Shown: positions 1 through 12,659, counted from the first letter of the stretch. The stretch: DNA of 64,000 nt from Epiperipatus broadwayi (GCA_028023455.1 JAQFVV010006256.1:622001-686000); one strand, 5' to 3'. Notes: generated from the sequence alone by a model not told the origin. Numbers and translations: made by a program.

Positions 1-960
1 AACAGATAACCAATTACAGTATTATAGTTTAATCGATAAGTGTTCAATTTACTGCTCTCACAACTTTGACACAAACCACTTGTGAAAATATATTAATAAT
101 TTTTATTAATCATTCATGAGGGCTGGATTTTTATTAATCATGAGGGCTGGTTGACCATGAAATGTGCAACATGAGGATTATACATCTTTTTTACTTTGGT
201 CATATGTTTATGTTACACTCCTTCACAAAGTGTTAAAAGTGGATAAAAACCAGTTCCTACCTTGTGTGAGAGTGGTGTAGCGAAAATTACAGTATGAAAA
301 TATTATTAAGTGGATAATCTCCAGTCTAATGAATGACTAATAATAATTAGTAATATAGTTTTATCAAGTGGTTTATGACAAAATTGTGAGAGCAAAGTTG
401 GATATGTGTAAGAGATTGTGATCTGGGCCAACTGATGAGTATTGATTTAGCATTTTGCAAAATGTGCTTCTTGGGATCATACATCTTTTCCACATGTCTC
501 TGGTCATATGTTTATGATTACATGCCTCCACAAGTTGTTAAAACTGGATATAAACCAATCCCTATATTATGTGAGTGATATAGTGAAAATTACAGTTAAG
601 AAATATTATTCATTAAGTGAATAACCTCTAGTCTAATGAATGAAAATTATTAATATATTTTCATAAAGTAGTTTGTGTCACAATTGTGAGAGCAGTAAGT
701 TTAACTGGTACTGATTAAACTGTAATAATTGGCTATCTATAAATACTGAATAATGATTAAGACATATGTAAAAGATTGTGATCTGGGCCAACTTGGGATC
801 ATACATCTTTTTCACATCTTTGGTCATATGTTTATGATTACACCCCTTTACAAAGTGTTAAAAATGGATAGAAACTACTTCCAACCTTGTGTGAAAGTGG
901 TGTAGTGAAAATTATACTGCAGAAATATTATTCATTAACTATCTCTAATTTTAAAAAAAT
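1..960. repeat. Imperfect tandem repeat array with one inverted partial unit
   Basis: Units of roughly 330 bp can be read at about 171-460, 463-795 and 800-935. Shared blocks include CATACATCTTTT, GGTCATATGTTTATG, GTGTTAAAA-TGGATA, GTGAAAATTA and GATTGTGATCTGGGCCAAC. Bases 1-120 are a reverse-complement copy of the unit's internal part: the block reading TTGTGAGAGCAG near 685 appears as CTGCTCTCACAA near 51. Units differ at roughly one base in eight by eye. No coding potential. Confidence 0.75.
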
Positions 961-3204
961 TAAGCCATCCTCATTGGATAAACAGGAATGTTACTTTTAT
1001 TATTTAAAATTAATATAAATTTAGAATAAATTTATAAGCTAAGGCAATTTTTTTCTCACTTGAAGATTTCTAACTTATATATTGTAAAATCTTTCAAAAG
1101 AGAGAGAGAGATCATTCCATTATTCTGATATCAGCATTATCTTTTCTTCTTTTTAAAACTATATTTACTAACCTAAGATGATAATATCATGCAGACGATC
1201 AAACAATTAACTTCTAGATATTAGATTTTTTCATTGGCTAGCACTATTTTGCACAATAGTAGCTAGTGAGTTAATAATTTCAAACATTCTTATATTTAAA
1301 ACTTAAAACAAATTGCTTGTCTATCTATAAAGGCCTGATACTAGGCTAATAGTATCTATTTTTGTGATTTCATTTATAAAATAATTGCAAGCACCATTGA
1401 TTTTTTGGCAAAAGATATATATCAAACTATGACTTTAATTCAAAGTGCATTTGATTGCAATAATTTACAACATTGTACTTTGAAGCATTAATTAATAACA
1501 AATGATTAGAGCCAAGCCAGAAACTAATTTTTGGAACAGACTTTCTTTTGCAAAACAGCTATCCAAAAGTTATATTTTACTTATAATATTTAATGTTAGG
1601 AGCCAAAAATTGATCTACTTATCTGTTCAGACTATTATTTAATAACCAATGATTAATTTATGCTTAGATAGTTCTAGAATAGAATAATAAAAAAAACAAT
1701 ACTGATGACAAATTTTGATTAAATATAAAATAGCAAAAAAAAAAAATTAGGAATCTGATATATATACAATCACTCTTTAAACTTATTGAATTCAATATTG
1801 TTTTTGTGGCATTATTTTCACAGGTAACATATTTCCGTTTATGTCATAATATTTTTTTTTATTGTCATTATCTTCAATAACTTAATCTAATTTCATCATA
1901 AATCCATTCATTCCTTGTCATCATTACAAAAGATGCTACCAATAGGAAAGGTACAATATTTTCTTAATTAGTATAAAACTATTTAACCAATTTCTTAACA
2001 AGTAGATTTTCATATATGCACTTCAATGGTGTGATCTGATAAAGCCTATCTCATTCTTTATCAAATTTTATATTATGATAAATTTATTCAATGAAATGAG
2101 TGATATCTTAATAAAAGTGTCAAGCGTAGATATTCTTTGAATGATTTAAATGAACAGTATATTGTTTTGCATATTGAAGAAACAGAAACAAATTCTTACA
2201 TTTAATACTTTTTTTTTCTTGCATTAAATTAAAGAGATGAGCAGAATGGAAAATGAATAGCAACTATTAAGAATATGTTGGTAGTAAGTATAAGTGAACA
2301 AAATTCTTTTGATAAGTACCTGATAGCTACTATTAATATTTGTATATTTATTGTAAATAAATCCAGCTCACTTTGTAATTAATTCCCTACCATATTTTTA
2401 TAATTTTTTGACTTTACTATCTGAACCTTTTATCCAGTTAACCATAATCACTTTGTGACACATTTTTCTTGCACTTATACATAATCCTCTACAGATAATA
2501 TAAATAGGAATCAATTTACTTTTTAAAGTTACAAAAACAGTCATATATAATATAAAAAAATATGGTTTTAGTTTCAAATAAATTATTATAATCAAACTAC
2601 AAAAATGATATGGAAATACAAAACTATGCATTTATACAGTAATTAATGTTCACATTTATATATATGAATACAGCTAAAGTGTAACATAGAAATTTTTATA
2701 TAAAAAGTGATTAATTTTTACAATTCAATAGTAAATATTTTTGATGAAATTAGTTGGACAAAAGAAAAAAAATATTTTTTTTTCTGGTATTATTAGAAAT
2801 ATAATCTACGATTTTGTTTTGCAACTGATTTTTAATTTTTTACAATATTGGTTTTTCACTTTCATTTAACAAGCACATTTGCTACTGGTGCACCGTTACT
2901 ATGACTTTGGTCATCGATTACTCACTGTCCAACTCTAGACTTGATTATGTAAAGAAATTATATAAAAGATTTAATTTATTATTATCATAATCAATATCTT
3001 ATAACAATTCATCAATGAAATCTAGATTTTTTCTTCTTGAATATTTGTACAATAAATTATGAATGACCCATGGTCAGAATAGTAGATGGGAAAACAAGTG
3101 ATTACAATTTTTCACTAGAGGGTCTAAAAAAACTGATGAAACATTATTTTATTGTTTATTAAAGAAACTTATTATCTGTTGACTAGTATAGACATAAGGC
3201 TTGA
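961..3204. other. AT-rich non-coding stretch
   Basis: Low-complexity AT-rich sequence with a short GA run near 1101 and several homopolymer runs. The open frames here are short and low-complexity. I see no gene or classifiable repeat. Confidence 0.6.
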
Positions 3205-3660
3205 TACAATAATCATTAAACCACTAAACATCACATGATCACCATCTCATGCTAGCGCATAACTGTTAGTAAACAGGCAAAAACTCTCCATATAGTAGTG
3301 CCACCTTGTGCTAACCAGAGTAATCAATGGATGCCAGAAGGCTTGTGCATAATATACCTATCTAGTGCCTACTCATCCAATATCCCCAGACTAGTTTCTG
3401 ACTTGTGGCCTTCATCAGTGAGGAGCCTTGGATCTGAGAGCACTGCACCTAGATCTTAGGATCTAATGCAACCTCCCAGCACCACCTTTTATCTCTACTT
3501 CACTACAAAACTATGAGAATGAAATCGAAAACACATTAATATCTTCAACCTAATCTCAATAGCTTATATAGTCATATGGGTCTGAACTCTGGTTAGCATA
3601 AGGTGGCACTACTATAAGGAGAGTTTTTGCCTGTTTACTAACAGTTATGTGGGTGCTTGT
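3205..3660 (-). repeat. R1 foldback repeat, left arm (minus sense)
   Basis: About 380 bp (3211-3588) reappear in reverse complement at about 4912-5228; shared blocks include GGATCTGAGAGCACTGCACC and GCTTATATAGTCATAT. At the arm's inner end a second copy of the outer segment (AACAGGCAAAAACTCTCC near 3276) recurs inverted (GGAGAGTTTTTGCCTG) at 3618-3633, so 3253-3320 and 3583-3655 form a small palindrome of their own. Further pieces of the family occur at 11025-11102 and 26265-26790. The arm contains a hammerhead-like motif at 3375-3433. No open frame. Confidence 0.8.
3375..3433 (-). ncRNA. Hammerhead ribozyme-like motif, R1 left arm
   Basis: On the minus strand the order is ATCCAA, GGC, TCCTCA, then core CTGATGA, a short helix II hairpin (GGC/GTC with one wobble), GAA, ACTAGT, C, TGGGGA, TA, TTGGAT. 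Helix I forms from TCCTCA with TGGGGA (six pairs, one wobble) and, past an internal loop, ATCCAA with TTGGAT (six pairs). ACTAGT is a palindrome at the helix III position and would pair with another copy. Position 17 is C, an allowed cleavage base. Weak point: the first helix II position is an A-A mismatch. Pairing was done by hand; no covariance search was run. Confidence 0.65.
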
Positions 3661-4795
3661 CTTATAGATAAAGATGCCGTTGGATGGCACCGTTTTCACA
3701 CTAAAACTATAAAATATGACTATTCCCGGGCCGTTGATTATAATAATTTTTCTGTGGTTTTTTGTAATGCGAAAATAAAAACAAAACAAAATTGTCTTTT
3801 ATAAATATTATTTTTATTAACATATACAATTTAAATGATAAGAATAAATGTAAAATAAAATCAACAAATTACAATTTGATTTGTGTTTTTATATCGTATA
3901 TTTTTTTAATTGTGTTACGGCTTTTTTTTTATAAATTTTCTATCGGATATTTTTTTACTTGTGTTACGGCTTTTTTTTTATCAATTTTCTATCGGATATT
4001 TTTTTACTTGTGTTAAGGCTTTTTTTAATCAATTTTCTATCGGATATTTTTTTACTTGCGGTACGACTATTTCTTTTTTTGTTGTTTAAGTAAAAAGAGA
4101 TATTACGGATATTTTTTACTTCAAATAGAATGACAATAAAAAGTAAAAGTTGTTACGGTTAGTTTTAGGATTAATGTTCTGTTGTTTGTAATGCTAAAAT
4201 AAAAAAATTCAAAATCGTAACCGTACTCGGACAAAATAAAGAAACTCAAACTTTTTTAAACAACAACAAACACATATAAATGTCTTCTTTACTTATTAAA
4301 CATGTTTATAATATTTGCTTTTTATGAAATTTACAAAAAATCGTGTATATTTGTACTTTTCTTACTGTATATTTTTTTGGCACCGCTCTTCTTTGTCTCG
4401 TATAATGTTACGAACAGTACGTTATGACATGTTACCTAATTGCAACTCACTAAAAACATAGATATTTAACATTTTCCCAATTAAAACTTCAATACAGTAC
4501 GTTGTAAAAAGTCTTAGAATTATTACTTTAAAAAATCTGAACATTTCAATACTTTAAAATAAAAAAAAAGACAATGAAAACAACATTTCCATCCAATTCA
4601 AATACAAACTCTCTCAAATAGCCGTAACTATTTTATAAACTGTGCGAATTCGGAAAATGTAATTGCTGCAATGCGACATACATGCTGTACTGCGACGCGA
4701 CATAGCGGCCTGCATTCTGTAGCACAACAAAAAAGTTGTATTATAGAAAACGCGGGTTCGCGCCATAGAATGGAGTCTTTAGCTATAAGATGAGT
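3661..4795. other. Spacer between the two R1 arms
   Basis: About 1.1 kb between inverted R1 arms. It holds a 49-bp tandem repeat (listed separately) and a near-repeated block TTTGTAATGC-AAAATAAA at about 3763 and 4187. The short open frames overlapping it have no recognisable domain. It could be the body of a foldback element or unrelated intron sequence. Confidence 0.5.
3885..4075. repeat. 49-bp tandem repeat, about four units
   Basis: The marker TATCG(G/T)ATAT starts at 3892, 3941, 3990 and 4038, a period of 48-49 bp. Each unit reads roughly TATCGGATATTTTTTTACTT, then GTGTTACGGC and a T run. The short plus-strand open frame over this stretch is a by-product of the repeat. Confidence 0.85.
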
Positions 4796-4799
4796 ACCG

Positions 4800-5228
4800 T
4801 TATGTGCTAGCATAAGATGGTGATCATGTGATGTCTAGTGGTTTAACACCAATCCTGCCTAATAGGATAATGGTAGCTGTGGTTGTTAAAGAGCCAAAAT
4901 CACAAAAATGTATGGGTGCTGAATTGAGTTCAGACCTATATGACTATATAAGCTATTGAGCTTAGATTGAAAATATTTTCATAGTTTTGTAGTGAAGTAG
5001 AGATAAAAGGTGGCTGTTGGAGGGTTGCATTAGATCCTAAGATCTAGGTGCAGTGCTCTCAGATCCAAGGCTCCTCACTGACGAAGGCCACAAGCCAGAA
5101 ACTAGTCTGGGGATATTGGATGAGTAGGCACTAGATAGGGATTTTATGCACAAGCCTTATGGCATCCATTGATTACTCTGGTTAGCATAAGGTGGCACTA
5201 CTATATGGAGATTTTTTGCCTGTTTAAT
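4800..5228 (+). repeat. R1 foldback repeat, right arm (plus sense)
   Basis: Reverse-complement partner of 3211-3588, with a further outer block (ATCACATGATCACCATCT at 3229) matching inverted at 4815-4832. Contains the second hammerhead-like motif (5063-5121). By eye the arms are about 90-95 percent identical over the hammerhead region, so the pair is not ancient. No coding content. Confidence 0.8.
5063..5121 (+). ncRNA. Hammerhead ribozyme-like motif, R1 right arm
   Basis: ATCCAA (5063-5068), TCCTCA (5072-5077), core CTGACGA (5078-5084), helix II GGC/GCC (5086-5088 with 5094-5096), GAA (5098-5100), palindrome ACTAGT (5101-5106), C (5107), TGGGGA (5108-5113), TTGGAT (5116-5121). Helix I pairs as in the left-arm copy, while N7 changes from T to C and helix II changes from a wobble to a Watson-Crick pair; both changes preserve the fold. 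Self-cleavage would be predicted after C5107 in a dimer sharing helix III. Confidence 0.65.
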
Positions 5229-5244
5229 AATCATTAAAGCTATA

Positions 5245-5980
5245 AATGCGATTAGCTTTTACTAATTGCAAGATTTTAGAACAATTGTTCGTATCACACA
5301 TTCTAATCTAACGTGCCCAAGTGAGCGCAAAGAAGATAGCTATTATGTAATGTATTTGATGTTGATGCATAGTGTGAATTACCCTTTGATGAAAAATCCT
5401 TTAACTAATTTTCCTCATTTTTGTAAAAATTGGATAATATTGAATATTTATTAAACATACTGTTTTAAACTTTCAATTTTAAAATATACTACAACAAAAT
5501 TCATTCAGTATTATTGGGTTTACTTTTGAAATAAAAGATCAAAGAAGTTAATAGAGTTGATTTAATACGTTTATTAGTTTAAGATTATCAAAATGCATTA
5601 AATAATCAACCATTCTTCTCCAAAACCCATTAAATCTGCTGAAAATTTTTGAACTTAATTTTCTGTATGGTTTGAACATTCAGAATTTTGGTGTTCATCC
5701 TGCTCAATATTGTTGTAGCATAAGAGTTCATTTATTAATAAAAAATTTTTTTCATATATATAGATAATAATGGATGAAAAAATGTACAATTCTCAATGTA
5801 CATTACTCTAAGTGATTTATCAAGTCATTATATTAAAAGGCATTTATGTAATTTATGAAAGATTATGTAGTTAAAATGTCTTTCTATAGTGCCAAGCTTC
5901 ATATTGGTCAGCCATTTATATAAAGAATGTAAAAAATGATAATTGGGTGTTTCTCAATGTTTTTCTCTCTGTAGATCATT
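5245..5980. other. AT-rich non-coding stretch
   Basis: No gene, repeat boundary or RNA signal recognised. Confidence 0.5.
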
Positions 5981-5984
5981 CAGA

Positions 5985-7165
5985 TTTCAGAAAAAAAATC
6001 CACAAACCAGTAACATAATTAAATTAAATTATCTTTTTTTATTTTTATCTGTGACATTATATATATATATTACTGGTTCAATTTTGAAATACATGCTACT
6101 TTTTTTATTCACTTGTCATTGACATAATGTCCTAGTCCAATGATTCTGGTCCATGAAAAATATCCCTAATTTGATAGTTGCAAAATAAATTTCAAAACCA
6201 ATTTTCAATGAAAATAAATCTTTAACATGCCTCTGATTTCATGCAGATTCTATCATATCATACAATTTGCACTGTTAGTCAGACTTCAAAATGATACATT
6301 TTAAACTAACTAATAGTTTTGAACGTTTGGTTCTTTTTTAATTCTATAAAAATGCAGCAAAATAAAAAAGGAATAAAATTCAGTAGTATATTTATTGTAA
6401 TAAGATTAAAATATAATAGAGAAACAGCAAAATGAAACGCTTAAATTAAATATTTTAAAAAAAAAATTTTTTTAAAATAATTTGTATAGATAGAAAAAAC
6501 AAACTGAAATATTTAGTAAATTCTTTAAATGAATTACTTTTTTCTTTAAGTAAATCAAAAAAAGATTATTTTGTTGTATTAAAAAGTTACATTAAAAACA
6601 AAATAATTCTATCTATAAAAAACAAACCGACTTTCCATAGGTTCATTTATTTCCTTTTAATCAATTTGACACCAAATCTTGAATTATTAATTGAAAATGA
6701 ACAACAACAATCATATTAAAATTTTAAACTGAAAATCATTTTCTTTTATTATTACCATCTTGATGAGAGTTCTTTGGCTTTTAATTTTGAGATTTTTTTT
6801 GTATTTAATATTTCTTGTAACAATTATTATGTGATTATGTTACAATAACTTTTGAATTAATCAATATGATTTTAAATGATTTTTTTAAATATAATTTTAT
6901 TATATGAATAATAATAAAACTACATACTTAAGTAGTTTTTGGTATTAGCTAGGATATTATGTCAATGGCAAGTGAGTAAAAAAAGCAACTTGCTTTTCAG
7001 AAATTGAACCAATAATATATTTATTTTAATTATGTTACAGGTCTGTGGGAATTTTTTCTGGAATTTAAGCAGTCCACAGAGAGAAAAAGGTCAGGAAACA
7101 TTATCTTAGTTAATACAAAAAACTACTCAAGTATATATTCATATTATTATTCACACAATAAAATT
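5985..7165. repeat. Nested inverted-repeat cluster
   Basis: The block reading CACTTGTCATTGACATAATG at 6111 recurs inverted as CATATTATGTCAATGGCAAGTG-like sequence near 6955-6976, and flanking blocks (CAGAAAAAAAATCCACAAACC, GTAACATAATTA) recur inverted at 7035-7070. A second inverted pair lies beside it: about 6880-6960 against 7085-7165 (AAGTAGTTTTTGGTATTAGC against GTTAATACAAAAAACTACTC). No clean terminal repeat with a target duplication is visible, so the element class is unknown. Confidence 0.65.
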
Positions 7166-7169
7166 AAAC

Positions 7170-10100
7170 ACACAAAAAAGTCATAGAATAAGATAAATTT
7201 ATGTAATTTCAAAGGATTTTTTATTCTTTTATTTTATATTCATCTAATCATACAGTGGACTGTTATATAAAAATGAGGATTTAACTAAAATTCAGGTAAT
7301 GATCAAGCCAAGTACTAAGTTACTATTTATAGAGATTAGAAATATGTAAAGTTAAACTTCTCCATACTTAATTTAGTACAAAGATTAATTTACCAAAATT
7401 AATTTAACCCAGAGACTTGCTGAGATGATCAAACCACACACTCAAACTACTCTTCATGACCCTCAAACACAAACCTCTGCTGAATATGGATTATATTTTC
7501 TTACCCACTATCAATTACAAAACTGCTCTTCTGGTGATTGGCTTAAGAGTCATCTAAACTACTTTGTAGTGTAATTTTTAAAACATATGATTATGGTATA
7601 TTCAATGCATCACTTCACTGATAATGATTAAACTTAACATAATTTTTATTCTTCACTGCCAATATCCTAGTCAGTACCTCATGTTTAATTAAGTACTGGA
7701 AACAAGAATGCTTGACAAAGACAAATGACATTGGACTTAAAATTCATTTTAAAATAATTTGACCAATTTTATTAAATGAAAGGCATTAATAAAGATTGCA
7801 TATGATTATATTTTTATACACACACATATAATTAGAAACATGAATTGATGCATATGAGACATTAACAAATAGTCTTTTAATCAAAGAGTTAAAATTAAAA
7901 ATATATTCTAAAAAAAATTCTTTCTTTTATCTGCTTAGTAGTCCATAATACTTCAATTTTTTTTGTCCATGATCAGTATGAATTTACATTCAAGTGACTT
8001 AGAGAAAACTAATTTTATTTTCTCTAAGTTATCTTCAATATCTTGAAACTTGAATTTTTGCAGAACAGATTATAACTTCAACTGTTGCAAATGTATCAGC
8101 AAAGTGAGCTGAATTTCAAACAAGACTTACACATTTATGACATTGGCAGTAGTAGCTAAAACAGGCATAATACTTGGATTGTAAAACCTGGCCTTAACAG
8201 GTTTCTGGGAATTATATTAAAAATGGGCTAAATAATAAACTTCTAATGGAGTTAGCAAATCAGGTTAATGGATCTCCCAACTGAAGTAAGGACAATATTG
8301 ATATCTTCTACAGCTATATCACTAGATTAGAATGTGTGGTTAGCATAGGTATGCTTTGATTTTATTGTTTGATTTCCTTCAGTTTGATAATGTTAAATTT
8401 TTATTAGCTGATTTATTTCTATAAAAATCCATATTACATTTTCTTCTGTTCTATTTCTATATATTTTTATAGTCTCAATATCTCTTATATGCTTAATAAA
8501 ACTCCAAACTTCATGCACCTTTTTTGCCAAGTCATTTTTATGTAATCCAATAATTATCAGCTGTTTCTACATCATAAATATACTTAATTTTTTTTTAATG
8601 GATAATCTTAATTAAGATGCACAATATTAATTAAGGCTAATTAGCCATTTTCAGATATACAATTTTATTTATACTCAAACAAAAAGGAAAAATTACTTTT
8701 CAATTTCTGAAATTCATAACAACATTTTCATAATCAATTTTATAATAAAGGTAGGCTGCACTTTCTAATCTGTTTTGTACTTTTTTCTTATTAAAGCTTT
8801 ACTTTTAATTCTGATAATTTTGAACTCGTCTTTTTTTTTTTCTTTAGAAAGAGATAAAATTTATAAACGTAACATGATTCCAACCGAAAAGAACTTCTTT
8901 ATTTTTTTTATGTTTACATATTTTTATAATAAATTTATAATTTTAAATCCAATTTCTTTATATTTTGTTTGAACTTTCCTGTAAACACTTTATCAGTCAC
9001 TTTAACAAATTTAATCTTGTGACAACGGATTTTTAACGTTAAACTTCTCTGGTGTTCAAACTTAAATTTCTTTAGGAAATTTTATAGATTTAAGTAATGC
9101 ATTTGTGATGTCCATCAATCCTACCATAATATATTGTAAATGAATTTAAATATGCAGTTTTCATTCTTTTTTGTTTTATTATTGCAAATATATATATGAA
9201 TATTTTTGAGAATTTTTTTTTTCTCTATTAGAAAATTGTTTACTATTTCAAACTTACTTGATTTACTCATGTTTAAAATGAGTATTTTTAAAAAAATATC
9301 TTTTATTAGATCCTAATTATTTATTTTCATTTCATTTTCCATTTAGATACATATTTAATAGAAATAAATATCTCCATAATTTTACAATATTTTTATGACT
9401 AAAAAATTTCAATGTAGAAACAGTAAATTATTTAGAAATTTACTAATATCAAAAATAGCAAGTATGCATCAAGTTTTGTTTTAAAAAGTAAATTGACAAA
9501 GAAACTTTAATCTATATTCTATTTCAGTAATGTTTCATCAGTATAACTTTTAAACATATCCTCTGAAGTACAAATAAAAATGTTTAAAACTGAAAAAATT
9601 CAACAAATAGCATGCTGTGACTTTTATGAATTGTTACTGCTTCCTAATTTGTAAAATATAGAAATGGATTGACCATGGTAATTTGAAGTGGATTATATAT
9701 GATAATTCAAAACTTAAATTCATAAGATAAATGAAATATAGACTGATAATGAAAGATGCTAGAATTATTTATCTATTATCAGATGCCAAATGAGTAGCAA
9801 TTTAAGTTCACAAAAATGCTTATTATAATTTTAAATTAAACTTATCTATTGTAAGCTATATCAATTAAAAATACTACACTGGAGTCCCTAGTTTAAATTT
9901 ATCTTTTTATCAATTTTAGAAATATGTAATGTTATACAAATTATCTGAAAGAAAATTTTATAATAAATCTCATAGAATAGATTAAAAACCCATTAATTGA
10001 AACAATCCAAAATATAACAATATTATTTTCTAAAATAAATAATTTTATAACTAGTTTTACTTATTATTTTTGTTCATTATTGTACATTAAAATGACTAAA

Positions 10101-10435
10101 TAAAAAACATATTTATTAAAGAATATGAGAGGTAACTGTAAAAACAGTGTTGTTGTTGAAGAATAACATAAGTGTTCAATTATAATTATGACAGGCTAAG
10201 CACAAGAGTTCCATTTTTTGTTGTCTAAATTAAGCTTTTTTTTTATATTTCCATAGTTAAAAATAAATTCAGAAATTATTAGATTCAGAGTTTACCATTT
10301 TATCATTGCACAATAAATACTTTTCAATAATTATAGGTATAAAACTATTTAAATAATGAAATTATTACTATTTTATTAATACTAACAAAAAAAAACAATT
10401 TTTAATGAGAAATACAAAAAAGTGTGCAACTATAT
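7170..10435. other. AT-rich non-coding stretch
   Basis: About 3.3 kb without recognisable genes or repeats. I searched it for the next ELMO-domain exon (minus strand, acceptor, phase 0) and found none. Confidence 0.5.
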
Positions 10436-10529
10436 GCTGCATTTCATATATTTAAATAAATCATATGATATAATAACAATAGTAATACATAAAAGCCCTT
10501 TTCCAGAAAATATTAATTTTTGCCCTTTT

Positions 10530-10720
10530 CAATGTGTTAGAACTATTTTACAATTTCAATTTACATTGCATAAACATCTATCTGTTTTATACAAAATTAA
10601 CTAGAACTTATAACAATAATATTATGTTCAAGGAAGAGGAAGAATAAAAACCCTGTATAAATGTATTCTTTCATCTGTTGGAACTATTTTATAAGTTCTT
10701 TCTACATTGCATATATAGAA
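10530..10720 (-). repeat. Tandem tail repeat of the Penelope minus arm
   Basis: Two units of about 135 bp, marked by GTTAGAACTATTTTACAATTTCAATTTAC-like sequence (from 10537) and GTTGGAACTATTTTATAAG (10678), each followed by CATTGCATA. Inverse partners are the two units at 12660-12900. Confidence 0.6.
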
Positions 10721-11024
10721 AACCTGTAAAAATGTACACTATCTAATTTTCCATTCATTTATCATTAGCCAATTATTACTTAAATTAACTGATGTTTTAT
10801 ATATATTCATACAATTATATTTGTTATAATTAATATAATTGGTTTCTTATATCTTCCTTCTATTAAGTTTTTTAACATAGTTTAAAGGTTTTATATTTTT
10901 TACATAATCTATTTTATGTTCGTATTTTAAATAATGAATATATAAGAAAGATTTATCATCTCTCCTATTAATTGCATTATTATCATCTTTTGTTTTTTCA
11001 TCTAATTGTTTCCCTGTATGTCCT

Positions 11025-11102
11025 TAGTAAAACAAGCAAAACTCTCCATACAGTATTGTCACTCAGTGCAAGCCAGAGTAATCAATGGATGGTGATCATG
11101 TG
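11025..11102. repeat. R1 fragment inside the Penelope minus arm
   Basis: Contains AAAACTCTCCATACAGTA and AGCCAGAGTAATCAATGGATG, which match the R1 outer segment at 3283-3335, fused directly to GTGATCATGTGAT, which in R1 lies in a separate block (4811-4823). The junction differs from the other R1 copies, so this is a rearranged fragment. It interrupts sequence that is continuous in the opposite Penelope arm. Confidence 0.6.
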
Positions 11103-11614
11103 ATTTTTATGTCCATTTTCTACAAGTCATTTTATTTACAATTCCTTTTTTATATTTTATATCATTTCTTATTTTATAATTAACTATTAATTTATTAAGA
11201 TTTTTTATTATTTGGCCATCATATGTTAATGTTTTTATCTATATAATATTAAAATTTTATCCATTTTTTTTATTCTTATAACTGCTATTATTATTCATAA
11301 TGGAATTATTATTAATATTTAAATATTTAAAAAATATTTTCAATACTTTTACAGTTATATTCCTAATTTGTATATAATTCAATAGACAATTCCTTTTATA
11401 AAGTAACTATATTTTTATTTGTATTATGTCATTTTTATACTTAAAAATGTTAATAACTACCATCTTTTGTATCCATGCCTGTTGTGAATCTAAAGAAATG
11501 ACTTTTCTTAATTTATCTTCTTTAATGAAATGTTTTAATATAATTTTGTTATCATTAACAATATTAATCTCTATATCTAAATACTTTATTTTAATATCAA
11601 ATTCCATTTTGTAA
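11100..11614 (-). pseudogene. Penelope-like RT C-terminal relic, minus arm
   Basis: The open stretch 11407-11607 reads MEFDIKIKYLDIEI, then DNKIILKHFIKED and DSQQAWIQK. The same peptide pattern, with frameshifts, is encoded on the plus strand at 11830-11990 (KYLGIKI, DNKIILKHFI), which shows the two are copies of one element. It corresponds to the RT thumb side of Penelope proteins, downstream of the catalytic YIDD motif. 5'-truncated relative to the plus arm. On the same strand, after the R1 insertion, 10870-10985 encodes YIHYLKYEHKIDYVKNIK, matching the C-terminal half of the GIY-YIG region. Confidence 0.6.
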
Positions 11615-11640
11615 ACTTTATATATTATTATTATTAAATA

Positions 11641-12560
11641 ATTAATGGATTAATGTCATCAATATTTATTAATGAATTGGAAATTAAAATAAACAAAAAA
11701 ATAATAATACATCAAGAAATAATTCATTATTTTAGATATATTGATGATATTTTAATAATTGGTAACAAAAGAGCTATAAATAACATTTAGAAATAATTTA
11801 ATAAAAATATGCATAATATTAAATTTACAAAAATGAAATTTGATGTTAAAATGAAATATTTAGGTATAAAGATTATATAGATAATGATAACAAAATTATA
11901 TTAAAACATTTCATATTAAAGAAGATAAATTAAGAATGATAATTTCTTTAAATTCAAACAGGCATAATAATGGCAGTTATTAAAAATTTTAAGCATAAAA
12001 ATGAAATACAAATAAAAATATAGCTACTTTACAAAAAGAACAGTTTATCGAATTATAAACAAATTATGAATATAACCCTAAAAGAATTGAAAACATATTT
12101 TTAAATTATAAATCACATAATTTAAACATTAATAATAATTCTATTATAAATAATAATAGCAGCTATAAGAATAAAAATAAATAAAACTTTCATATTTCCC
12201 TAAAATTTATCATACATTTCTAAAAAATAAAAATTATATAGATTAAAAAACTTAGCATAGAATGACAAAGTAATAAAAATCTTGACAAATTAATAGATAA
12301 TTATAAAATAAGAAATACTAAGAAATATAAAAAAAGAATTATATGTAAAACTACTTGTGGATAATGCAATATCATTTTATTATGGACATATAGGAAAATA
12401 TTTAGATGAAAGAACAAATCAACCTTATATATTTATTATTTAAAATAGACATAAAATAGATTGTGTAAAAAATATAAAACTTGTAAACTATATTAAAGGA
12501 AGAAAGATATATGAAACCAATTACAATAATTATATCAAATATAATTGTATACATATATGC
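11641..12560 (+). pseudogene. Penelope-like RT and GIY-YIG relic, plus arm
   Basis: Frame from 11641 reads NGLMSSIFINELE, then FRYIDDILIIGNKR and stops at the end of the block; YIDD (11737-11748) is the RT catalytic motif and FINELE fits the conserved stretch before it. Decay then sets in: the thumb region (11830-11990) is frameshifted, and a GIY-YIG-like segment at about 12380-12520 (YYGHIGKYLDERTNQPYIF, later KIDCVKNIK and GRKIYET) is broken by stops. Order RT then GIY-YIG fits a Penelope-like element. Not functional. Confidence 0.65.
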
Positions 12561-12659
12561 AAAACCCTCAGTTAATTTAATTAATAATTGGCTAATGATA
12601 AATGAATAAAAAATTATATAGTATACATTTATATAGGATTTTTTTCTCTTTCTTGCATA

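Noticed and set aside
2230-2280. Possible next ELMO-domain exon on the minus strand (HFPF-like peptide)
   Set aside because: The frame hits a stop within five codons and lacks splice signals at suitable phase.
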